Assembly: GCA_025499705.1 (NCBI GenBank)
Contig: JAFMVE010000014.1
Coordinates: forward strand, 52,175 to 116,174
Reading direction: 5' to 3'
DNA length: 64,000 bases
Source: Carboxylicivirga caseinilyticus
GTDB taxonomy: Bacteria > Bacteroidota > Bacteroidia > Bacteroidales > Marinilabiliaceae
The number at the start of each line of letters is the position of its first letter. The stretch's first letter is position 1. Position numbers and translations under genes: made by a program. Positions 16,477-24,331 of this stretch are shown here, piece after piece. The notes beneath the pieces were generated by a model. That model did not search any database. It was not told the DNA's origin and saw only the letters and a list, made by a program, of their open reading frames with translations.

Positions 16477-18021
16477 ATGAAAAATATATCTATTAAGTAC
16501 AGATTAATAACAATGATAAGTGTGTTTCTATTGTTCTTTCTGGTTAGTTTCATTCTATCCATTAACAATATGAACAGGATGATTGATAATACCGAAACCA
16601 TTTACAAAATAAGACTGGCAGGAATTCAAAACCTTGTGGAAGCAGACAGGGATGCATATCAGTCAAATCTGGCAATTAATCATGCCATCTTAAACAATGA
16701 GGTTTCCGACAATGAAAAATCAGGCTATTTTGATGAAATAACAACCAATTTGGGCCAAATTGATGAAAGGTTTCATGTATTTATAGATAATTACAAGAAA
16801 TCATCGAGCACTCCTCACCCTGATCTTGAACAGACTTACGAGGAAGGGTATGCTGAATTGGGAAAAGTTACCTCAACAATTATAGATGAGCTTAAAAGCA
16901 ACAATTATGAAGAAGCTTCTATAGTATACTTTACAAACTATCTTCCGATTTTTGAAGAAGTGCGTTCTGTTCTTGATGAATTCACCAATATCAGTTCAGA
17001 AGAAGCTCAATTGGAATATGACTCCATTACAGCTACCAGTTTAAGCAGTAAAATCACCTTCTTTGTAATTTTCATCGTTATCATGGTTATTGCCATTGTA
17101 GGAGGTATATTTCTGGTCAATTCCATTACCAGGCCATTATCGCAGGGCATTTCCTTTGCAACAGAGATTTCGCAGGGCAATCTTGATGCATCCATTGAAG
17201 ATCCGGGAAGTAATGAAATTGGACATCTTACTCATGCCCTAATGAACATGGCTAACAAACTAAAAGAAGTAGTTTCCAACATTATGGAAGGTGCCAGCTA
17301 TGTTTCATCGGCAAGCGAACAAATAAATTCATCTGCTCAAACCATGAGTCAGGGAGCCAATCAACAAGCTGCTTCGGTTGAACAAATATCCTCTACCGTT
17401 GAACAGATGGTTTCTAATATTGAGCAGAATACCGACAATGCACGACAGACTGAAAAAATTTCTTCCACGGCTCAATCAGGCATTGGTGAAGTTAGTCAAC
17501 ACTCAAGCAATACGGTAAGTGCCAACAAACAGATTAGTGAGAAGATTGATATCATCAATGTTATTGCCCTCCAAACAAATATACTTGCTTTAAACGCAGC
17601 GGTTGAAGCTGCTCGAGCCGGTGATCAGGGACGAGGTTTTGCTGTAGTGGCTGGAGAAGTAAGAAAACTGGCCGAACGAAGTAAAGTAGCAGCCCAGGAA
17701 ATAGTCATGCTGGCCAACAGCAGCCTTGATCTGGCTCAAAAAGCCGGAAGCAGAATGGATGAAATTCTGCCAGACATTGAAACAACCGCCAATCTGGTGA
17801 AAGAAATCACAGCTGCCAGTCTTGAGCAAAAGAACGGGGCTTCAGAAATTAATAATGCTATTCAGCAGTTAAACGGTGTAACCCAGCAAACAGCATCGGT
17901 AAGTGAAGAGCTTGCTTCCAGTGCCGAAGAACTCAATAGTCAGGCTGAACAATTAGTTGAGCTGGTAAGCTTTTTTAAACTAAAAACGAACTCCAAACCT
18001 ACCACTTCTATGGCTGGCTAA
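16477..18021 (+). CDS. Methyl-accepting chemotaxis protein
   Basis: 514 aa. The first membrane helix is at about 10-30. A periplasmic four-helix-bundle-type sensor follows at about 31-190, a second helix at about 191-214 ([20 protein letters not shown]), HAMP to about 268, then a long signalling coiled coil. The conserved hairpin tip has [20 protein letters not shown] followed by [20 protein letters not shown]. It should feed a CheA/CheW array controlling motility, possibly gliding or another pathway. No che genes are in the window. It forms a likely operon with the porin and ends before a strong terminator. Confidence 0.9.
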   Translation: MKNISIKYRLITMISVFLLFFLVSFILSINNMNRMIDNTETIYKIRLAGIQNLVEADRDAYQSNLAINHAILNNEVSDNEKSGYFDEITTNLGQIDERFHVFIDNYKKSSSTPHPDLEQTYEEGYAELGKVTSTIIDELKSNNYEEASIVYFTNYLPIFEEVRSVLDEFTNISSEEAQLEYDSITATSLSSKITFFVIFIVIMVIAIVGGIFLVNSITRPLSQGISFATEISQGNLDASIEDPGSNEIGHLTHALMNMANKLKEVVSNIMEGASYVSSASEQINSSAQTMSQGANQQAASVEQISSTVEQMVSNIEQNTDNARQTEKISSTAQSGIGEVSQHSSNTVSANKQISEKIDIINVIALQTNILALNAAVEAARAGDQGRGFAVVAGEVRKLAERSKVAAQEIVMLANSSLDLAQKAGSRMDEILPDIETTANLVKEITAASLEQKNGASEINNAIQQLNGVTQQTASVSEELASSAEELNSQAEQLVELVSFFKLKTNSKPTTSMAG

Positions 18022-18044
18022 CAATATTTGAATCATATCACGTC

Positions 18045-18082
18045 AAAAAACCCGGGGTAATATTCTCACACCCGGGTTTTCT
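18045..18082. terminator. Convergent terminator, MCP / GH29
   Basis: Perfect stem AAAACCCGGG (18047-18056) / CCCGGGTTTT (18071-18080) between the convergent chemoreceptor and fucosidase genes, with A and T tracts on both sides, so it serves both strands. Confidence 0.9.
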
Positions 18083-18106
18083 ATTTATTTCAGATATAAT
18101 TCTTCT

Positions 18107-19471
18107 TTAATCATTTAACTCCACCCCATGCCCTATTCCTCTGTACAACGAAAAAGGTTCCTTAAACTCCACCTTAATGACCGACACATAACGGGCATCC
18201 TCAGCCTGACTAACGTCCATCACAATAATGCCGGGTATATCGTTCCAGGGTGTTGAATCCTGAATTTTAAAAGGTACATCCAGTTTATTATGCAACATGG
18301 TAATATTTTGTACTTCGCCTTTAATACCTCTCAAAGTCAACATCTGATTAAACTTACCCATGCAAAACAAATAAATGCTTTTACCATCTGCCGATAAGGT
18401 TGTTTCTCCATCAAAATGACCATACGGTATTCCGGGTTGACCATAACGCACTGCCTCTTCATGAATATGATACCACGCTCCTATCTCTTCCAACAAATCA
18501 ATCTGACGTTGTTCTATTGTACCATCTGCTTTAGGACCCACATCGAGCAACAGATTACCGCCTTTTGCAACCGATCGCACAAAGGTCTCGATCAAAAACT
18601 TGGGTGATTTATAATCATTATCATCTTTCTGGTAGCCCCACGATTCGTTCATAGTCAAACATAATTCCCACGGTCTTTCAGGTGTTTTTATCGGCGGATC
18701 CTGTTCCGGTGTGTTGTAATCGCCATATGAGTTCAATCGCGAATTAACCACTATATTAGGATTCCAGGTCAGCAAAGAATCTTTTATCACTCGCGATGGC
18801 CATTCGTCGGCTTTATGTTCCCAATCGCCATCAAACCATATTAAATCGGGTTGGTATCGATCAAAAAGCTCTTTCATTTGATTGAGATTAAACTGTTGAA
18901 AGCGACTCCACTTCGTCCAGTAAGTCTGCATTTTTGGATAAGGATAAAGTTTTCGTAGCTTCTTTTCAGGCCGGGGAAAATTAATGGGTGAATAATCAGG
19001 ATGTGACCAGTCGCACAGCGAATAGTAAACACCCACTTTCATTCCAGCCTTTCTTACAGCATCAACATAAGGCGTATAAACATCGCGCTTGGCTGCACTC
19101 CAGTCTTTTGCATTAATCTTAGAATATTTGGTATCCCACAAAGCAAAGCCATCATGATGTTTGGATGTCATCACCACATAGTCGGCACCCACTTTTTTAA
19201 ACAAAGCAGCCCATTCCTCCGGATGATAATTTTCGGCTGTAAAAACAGAAGCCTTACCTTCCATATAATCGCTCCAGCTGATACTTTTATGATACATTGC
19301 CCACGATTCAGAAGTAGTGCCCTCGGAATACAAACCCCAATGAATAAAAATACCCAGGCGGGCTTCCCGAAACCATTCCATTCGTTCATTATAAGCTTCA
19401 GTAGTCTCTTTTTGAGCAACAGCAATTGTTGTAATCAATATTGACAATAAAAGGATAATGGATTTTTTCAT
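18107..19471 (-). CDS. GH29 alpha-L-fucosidase (first)
   Basis: 454 aa from the ATG at 19471, which begins a clear signal peptide (MKKSIILLLSILITTIAVAQ). An upstream ATG at 19528 would mask it and is not preferred. The GH29 barrel includes RLGIFIHWGLYSEGTTSESW, TSKHHDGFALWD and LIWFDGDWE, with the nucleophile Asp near residue 212. It removes alpha-linked L-fucose in the periplasm or outside. The gene is followed by the terminator shared with the chemoreceptor. It is separated from the next hydrolase gene by the GxxExxY repeat array, so it may once have been contiguous with the fucosidase/hexosaminidase series. Confidence 0.92.
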   Translation of the reverse strand: MKKSIILLLSILITTIAVAQKETTEAYNERMEWFREARLGIFIHWGLYSEGTTSESWAMYHKSISWSDYMEGKASVFTAENYHPEEWAALFKKVGADYVVMTSKHHDGFALWDTKYSKINAKDWSAAKRDVYTPYVDAVRKAGMKVGVYYSLCDWSHPDYSPINFPRPEKKLRKLYPYPKMQTYWTKWSRFQQFNLNQMKELFDRYQPDLIWFDGDWEHKADEWPSRVIKDSLLTWNPNIVVNSRLNSYGDYNTPEQDPPIKTPERPWELCLTMNESWGYQKDDNDYKSPKFLIETFVRSVAKGGNLLLDVGPKADGTIEQRQIDLLEEIGAWYHIHEEAVRYGQPGIPYGHFDGETTLSADGKSIYLFCMGKFNQMLTLRGIKGEVQNITMLHNKLDVPFKIQDSTPWNDIPGIIVMDVSQAEDARYVSVIKVEFKEPFSLYRGIGHGVELND

Positions 19472-19573
19472 GATTGAGTTTTTGTTTGAAGTTACAATTT
19501 CTGAATTAATGATACCATAATTAAACAATCACAAATTCAATAAAAACAATTCCGTAGGAATTAAACAATACAA

Positions 19574-20870
19574 TAAGCGAAAGAAGTGAATCACTATAAT
19601 TTAAATACTCTATTAATTGACTAAAACAACACAAATTTCACCAATTGGCACAAATAAAATTCTTTTAGAATCTGTGAAATCTGTGTAATGTGTGGTTAAA
19701 TTTATTTTTAAAGTATATAATCAACGTTTGGTGGAAGCGCATAAATATCATGGACCTGGATCATTAGTAACAGTATATCAGGAAGCATAAGCCAAAGAAG
19801 TGAATCACTATATTTTAAATACTCTATGAATAGAATAAAATACCACAAATTTCACCAATTAACACAAATAAAATTCTCTTAGAATTTGAGCAATCTGTGT
19901 AATTTGTGGTTTAAGATATATAATCAACGATTAGTGGAAGCGCATAAATATCTTGGCCTGGATCATTAGAAACAGAATATCAGGAAGCCTAAGCCAAAGA
20001 AGTGAATCACTATATTTTAAATACTCTATGAATTGAATAAACCACCACAAATTTCACAAATTAACGCAAATAAAATTCTTTTATGTTTTATGAAATCTGT
20101 GTAATTTGTGGTTCATATAATTTTAAAATATATAATCAGTGATTAATGGAAGGCTTTCTGTTTAAAAGGGAATGTTATAGAATAATAGGTTGCTGTATGG
20201 AGGTGCATAAATATCTTGGCCCAGGATTATTAGAAGCAGTTTATCAGGAAGCTTTAGCAATGGAACTGAAACAAAACAAAATTCCTTTCGCACAAGAAGT
20301 TGAATTACAAATAGATTACAAAGGAGTAATTCTTAATAAGAAATACAAAGCAGATTTGATATGTTTTAATGAAATAATTGTTGAGCTAAAGGCTGTCAAG
20401 GAACTTGATGATATACATTATTCACAGCTTATCAATTATTTAAAAATCACCAATAAGAAAGTAGGTTTACTAATTAATTTCGGAAGTGAATCACTCGAAT
20501 TTAAACGCTTTATTAATTGAATAAAACACCACAAATTTCACCAATTAACACAAACCAAATTCTTTTAGAATTTGTGCAATCTGTGTAATTTGTGGTTAAT
20601 ATAATTTATAAAGTATATAATCAACGATTAGTGGAAGCGCATAAGTATCATGGACCTGGATTATTAGTAACAGTATATCAGGATACATAAGCGAAAGAAG
20701 TGAATCGCTATAATTTAAACACTCTATTAATCGAATAAACTACCACAAATTTCACTAATTACCACAAACCAAATTCCTTTAGATTTTGTGAAATCTGTGT
20801 GATTTGTGGTTTATAATATTAACAATAATCAATGGAAGGCATTTTGATTAAAAAGGAGAAGTTACTAACA
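19574..20870 (+). repeat. Tandem array of palindromes and internally deleted GxxExxY copies
   Basis: Units start near 19574, 19789, 19991, 20481 and 20689 and are about 200-215 bp where no full gene is inserted. Each unit holds three parts: the last codons of a GxxExxY gene (GAAGTGAATCAC..TTAATTGA), a 70-bp imperfect palindrome (ACCACAAATTTCAC.. / ..GTGTAATTTGTGGT), and codons about 19-41 of the same gene, starting GTGGAAGCGCATAA. All short copies share the same fusion point. In the full gene it lies between GAACTGAA (20263-20270) and GAAGTGAA (20483-20490), a 220-bp deletion at a near-repeat. The fifth unit runs into the start of another gene copy (MEGILIKK..) that soon breaks off. Confidence 0.9.
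20146..20520 (+). CDS. GxxExxY family protein, PD-(D/E)XK nuclease-like
   Basis: 124 aa with no signal peptide. The family signature GPGLLEAVY is at residues 26-34. The stretch ADLICFNEIIVELKAV gives the D...ExK pattern of PD-(D/E)XK nucleases, with a conserved YSQLINYL helix after it. The family is common and often multicopy in Bacteroidota, and its biological role is not established. This is the only intact copy in an array of palindromes and deleted copies, which suggests a selfish or repeat-associated element rather than a housekeeping gene. It sits between two hydrolase genes that face the other way. Nuclease activity is predicted, not shown. Confidence 0.85.
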   Translation: MEGFLFKRECYRIIGCCMEVHKYLGPGLLEAVYQEALAMELKQNKIPFAQEVELQIDYKGVILNKKYKADLICFNEIIVELKAVKELDDIHYSQLINYLKITNKKVGLLINFGSESLEFKRFIN

Positions 20871-20903
20871 AAAAGCCCCGATTCTAATTAAAACCGGGGC
20901 ATG
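20871..20903 (-). terminator. Terminator after GH20 gene
   Basis: GCCCCGATT / AACCGGGGC (8 of 9 paired; outer arms 20875-20880 and 20895-20900) followed on the minus strand by a T-rich run, 20 bp after the GH20 stop codon. Confidence 0.75.
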
Positions 20904-20923
20904 TCCTATCTTAAAAAAACCAA

Positions 20924-22441
20924 TTAATACTCACAACCGGTTGCAATATAAACATGGTTATAGTTTAACTTCCAGCTATCGTATACCTTGAAGATATAAG
21001 GTAGTTTTCGGTTCATATTTTCCCAGTCTCTCAGATCCTGATTGGTCCATGCAACTTCTGACAACAATGCAAAACGAGGAAAGATTCTCATCTCGGCTGT
21101 TTCATTGCTGGTAACATATTCAGTCCATAAATTACCCTGAACACCAATCACCTTATCGTGGTATTTAGGATCCAAATCTTCAGGAATAGGATCATAGTTA
21201 TAGGTTTTGTGCAGTGGAGTGGCATAAGGAAAGGCCAATGGTTCAAAATGCTCCTTATCGTACGATACATAAAAATCGAAATACATCCGATGATTTAAAG
21301 TTGAAACCACATCATTTCCTCTTTCTGCAGCTACTTTAGTCATATTTTCCTTAGTCCAGAAACGCCAGTGATAAACAGTTGCTGTTTTACTCATATCACC
21401 CTCCAAAATCTCATCCCAACCGGCAATCTGCTTGCCTTTGGCCATCACCGTTTTCTCTATCTCCTTTAAAAACCACGACTGAAGTTCTTCTTCATTTTTC
21501 AATCCCAAATCCTTAATCATCCTCTGACAGGATGCACTTTTCTCCCATTGCTCCTTAGGACATTCATCTCCTCCAATATGAATTAAACGATATGGAAATA
21601 AATCGCACACTTCGCTGATGACATCTTTAGCAAACTCCAGCGTTTTAGGATTGCTTACATCCAGCACATCGTGCGAAACACCCCAATACTGACGAACCTC
21701 GTACGATTCTTTTGGACCCAACTCGGGGTAAGCATGCAAAGCTGCCATCATATGACCCGGCATATCAATTTCAGGAATCACATCAATACCCAACTTAGCT
21801 GCATATTCAATCACTTCCTTAATCTGTTCCTGAGTGTAAAAATAACCCTTTCCATACTCAACACCATCAGTAGGACAATCCATAATATCCGGCTTCCAAC
21901 CTACCTGAGTCGCTTTTCTTATCGAACCTTTCTCTGTAAGCAAAGGATATTTTTTGATTTCAATTCTCCAGCCCTGGTCGTCGGATAAATGCCAGTGAAA
22001 CTTATTCAACTTATGAAAAGCCATACGATCCAGAGTCTTTTTCACAAACTCCATTCCCTGAAAATGACGTGCTTCATCCAACATAAACCCCCGGTGTTTA
22101 AAGCGAGGCTTATCATCAATTTTAACCAAAGGAATATAGTTGGTGACTCCATCGTTGTCCTGCAGTTGAGACAAGGTTGCTTCGGCATACATCTTTGCCA
22201 CATCTGTAGCATATGTTATAGTAACGCCTTTTGTGTTTACCTCCAGCTTGTACTCTTCTTTACCAAGGTTGCTATCCTGATTATATACAACATCGGGTGC
22301 TTCGCCATAAGTGTAACGTCCTGCTATTACCTCCATATTGTTAGGCTCAGGTATAACGTGCGTTTGATAAACGATGTCATTGTTCTGGCAGCAACTTGCC
22401 AAAGCAATGGTTATTAGGGCAAATAGAAAAAACTTCTTCAT
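20924..22441 (-). CDS. GH20 beta-N-acetylhexosaminidase lipoprotein
   Basis: 505 aa with lipoprotein signal ALASC near residue 16. A small GH20 N-terminal domain (HVIPEPNNMEVIAG.., about 28-115) precedes the barrel, which begins RGFMLDEARHF. HWHLSDDQGWRIEIKKYP and the catalytic pair HIGGDECPKEQW (Asp-Glu near 292-293) are present. It cleaves terminal beta-linked GlcNAc or GalNAc by substrate-assisted catalysis at the cell envelope. In this setting it could act on N-glycan antennae or on the chitobiose core. It is part of the minus-strand series with GH29 and GH3 genes, though separated from the next gene by 342 bp of structured spacer and a terminator. Confidence 0.93.
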   Translation of the reverse strand: MKKFFLFALITIALASCCQNNDIVYQTHVIPEPNNMEVIAGRYTYGEAPDVVYNQDSNLGKEEYKLEVNTKGVTITYATDVAKMYAEATLSQLQDNDGVTNYIPLVKIDDKPRFKHRGFMLDEARHFQGMEFVKKTLDRMAFHKLNKFHWHLSDDQGWRIEIKKYPLLTEKGSIRKATQVGWKPDIMDCPTDGVEYGKGYFYTQEQIKEVIEYAAKLGIDVIPEIDMPGHMMAALHAYPELGPKESYEVRQYWGVSHDVLDVSNPKTLEFAKDVISEVCDLFPYRLIHIGGDECPKEQWEKSASCQRMIKDLGLKNEEELQSWFLKEIEKTVMAKGKQIAGWDEILEGDMSKTATVYHWRFWTKENMTKVAAERGNDVVSTLNHRMYFDFYVSYDKEHFEPLAFPYATPLHKTYNYDPIPEDLDPKYHDKVIGVQGNLWTEYVTSNETAEMRIFPRFALLSEVAWTNQDLRDWENMNRKLPYIFKVYDSWKLNYNHVYIATGCEY

Positions 22442-22783
22442 ATTAATTCTTTTACTATGATATTAATATCGTTAAGAGCGTAATTTTTTTTAATCCTTAA
22501 TTTAAACAGCTCAAGCCGCAAGCCTTTTGGTTTCTCCGATTTTCAATTCATTTCTTGTCTTGATACAAGAAACGAAACAAAGAAAATCAAGGCTACATTA
22601 GAGATGATTTCTAATTCTTGCAGCTCTTAAGTGCGGCCGGGTGATCTTCGAACAAGTTCTCAGCTTCCCGGTCTTACTAAAGACCTACTGCGCCTCATTC
22701 TTCATCCCTAATGAGGCCGAATCAGTAGCTTAAATACTAAAAAGTTGCCCCCTCTATGCAAGAGAACAACTTTCATTTAGTTT
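22442..22783. repeat. Structured spacer with hairpins and a terminator
   Basis: No gene is seen. At 22521-22594 several nested arms pair: AGCCTT/AAGGCT, ATTTTC/GAAAAT and TTTCTTGT/ACAAGAAA. At 22685-22728 CTACTG..GCCTCATT pairs with AATGAGGC..CAGTAG. At 22741-22773 AAAGTTG / CAACTTT around CTCT/AGAG looks like the terminator of the GH29 gene to the right. The first hairpin resembles dispersed intergenic palindromes common in this phylum. Confidence 0.6.
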
Positions 22784-24232
22784 TTATAAATTTCTGTTAT
22801 CAGCATCAATGGCAGCCTGTGAATTACCAAACTCTTTACCGGCCATCTTTTCTACTTTCGATATCTCAAAGGCCACAGCATATTGAGCGGTTCCTTTTTT
22901 CTTTGGCATATCTACCAATGTTGAATTACCCTGTTGTGAAAAATTAACCTGTTTACCAGTTGCAACATCAGTAACAACTGCATCTTTAGCAACCAAACAA
23001 CCTGGTAACATAGCCTTAGTCATCTGCTCACCTTCTTCGAGCAAAACAATTGCATATACCTTTTTACCATCTTTCGATTTCGTGTATCTTACATTAGCCT
23101 CGGCATAAGGAGCAACTGCTCTGGTGCTGTAAATAGCTTTTCCGTTGATTTTTAACCATTCACCCATTTCGCGCACTACTTCCACCTCTTTTTTATTGAA
23201 CCAACCTTCAGGAGAAGCTCCCAGGTCAAGTAAAAGGTTTCCTCCTTTCGAAACAATGTCGATTAGCTTATGAGTCAATTCACGGGCTTCTTTTACATTT
23301 GTTTCTTCGCTTTCTACAAAACGATAGGAGAAACAGCAGTTAACAGTCATACAGGTCTCCCAAGGAATAGCTTCTGCTTCTCCCGGAATATGTTGTTCAG
23401 GAGTACGGTAGTTTTCCCATCGTCCGCCAACCCAACGATCAACCACCATTATTCCAGGTTGTTTCTCACGACACATAGCTCCTACTCTGTCCATTCCCAT
23501 ATCCTGGCCTCTGTTGGCTTTATCAGCCCACGCTCCATCTAACCAAAGAATGTCAATATCACCGTAATTCGTCATCAACTCCTCTACCTGATTGTAAAAG
23601 AAATCAGTGTATTTTTTCCACCAATCGGGGTGACGCTCAATTTTATAGTTAACATTACGCCCCGGACTTTCAAATGATGGTGACCAGTAGTAAGGACTGT
23701 GCCAGTCGGGTTTTGAGATATAAGCACCAATCATCATGTTTTTGTTTCGCATGGCATCAAACAACGATCCTGTAATATCAGCGTATTTAGCATTTGCATA
23801 CGGATACTCTGGGTTGGTGATTTTATAATCTGTTTGCTTGGTATCCCACATGGTAAATCCATCGTGGTGCTTGGTAGTGAATACAAAGTACTTCGCTCCC
23901 ATATCCACTGCCAGGTCTGCCCATTGATCGGGACTGAATTTGGTCGGATTAAAACGCTTAGGTAAATCAAAGTAATGATCTCTGAATTCTTTCAGGTTTT
24001 CGTGTGGTGTTAACCAATCCACATCCTCCGATACTACCGGCCACGATTCACATAAACCTTCTACAGAATATGCTCCCCAGTGAACAAAGAATCCCAATTT
24101 AAGATCCTGCCACTCATCAAGCTTTTCCAACACTTGTTCATCTTCCTCCACCACGTATTCTTTTCCTGCCCATTGAGCAAAGGCAGCTGATGTAGCAAGA
24201 GTTAACGCGATTGATAAAAATATTTTTTTCAT
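22784..24232 (-). CDS. GH29 alpha-L-fucosidase (second)
   Basis: 482 aa with a signal peptide (MKKIFLSIALTLATSAAFAQ). Family motifs are LGFFVHWGAYSVEGLCESW, TTKHHDGFTMWDT, and DILWLDGAW with nucleophile Asp near 233. The C-terminal beta domain includes MTKAMLPGCLVAKDAVVTD. It resembles the fucosidase at 60787-62220 in layout (both have the EEWQDLK/DEWQDLK opening and a TGYGDVDILWLDG or TNYGDIDILWLDG segment), so the two are probably paralogues. Transcribed with the GH3 gene upstream, with a 100-bp gap containing a palindromic repeat. Confidence 0.92.
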   Translation of the reverse strand: MKKIFLSIALTLATSAAFAQWAGKEYVVEEDEQVLEKLDEWQDLKLGFFVHWGAYSVEGLCESWPVVSEDVDWLTPHENLKEFRDHYFDLPKRFNPTKFSPDQWADLAVDMGAKYFVFTTKHHDGFTMWDTKQTDYKITNPEYPYANAKYADITGSLFDAMRNKNMMIGAYISKPDWHSPYYWSPSFESPGRNVNYKIERHPDWWKKYTDFFYNQVEELMTNYGDIDILWLDGAWADKANRGQDMGMDRVGAMCREKQPGIMVVDRWVGGRWENYRTPEQHIPGEAEAIPWETCMTVNCCFSYRFVESEETNVKEARELTHKLIDIVSKGGNLLLDLGASPEGWFNKKEVEVVREMGEWLKINGKAIYSTRAVAPYAEANVRYTKSKDGKKVYAIVLLEEGEQMTKAMLPGCLVAKDAVVTDVATGKQVNFSQQGNSTLVDMPKKKGTAQYAVAFEISKVEKMAGKEFGNSQAAIDADNRNL

Positions 24233-24248
24233 ATCTTTTCTTTTAATG

Positions 24249-24315
24249 AACCTCAGATTATACAGATTACTTTTGTTACAAAAAAAAAATCTGTGTATCT
24301 GCGTAATCTGTGGTT
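24249..24315. repeat. Extragenic palindrome related to the GxxExxY array palindromes
   Basis: AACCTCAGATTATACAGATT (24249-24268) faces AATCTGTG..GCGTAATCTGTGGTT (24289-24315) across an A-rich loop. The arm AACCACAGATTACGCAGAT resembles the arm AACCACAAATTACACAGATT of the array at 19574-20870. Confidence 0.6.
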
Positions 24316-24331
24316 ATAGATTAAAAAGCTT

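Noticed and set aside
19574..20870. tRNA or other structured RNA genes in the palindrome array
   Set aside because: The pairing is explained by the repeated palindrome; no cloverleaf or conserved tRNA loop sequence is present. No tRNA or rRNA was recognised elsewhere in the window either.
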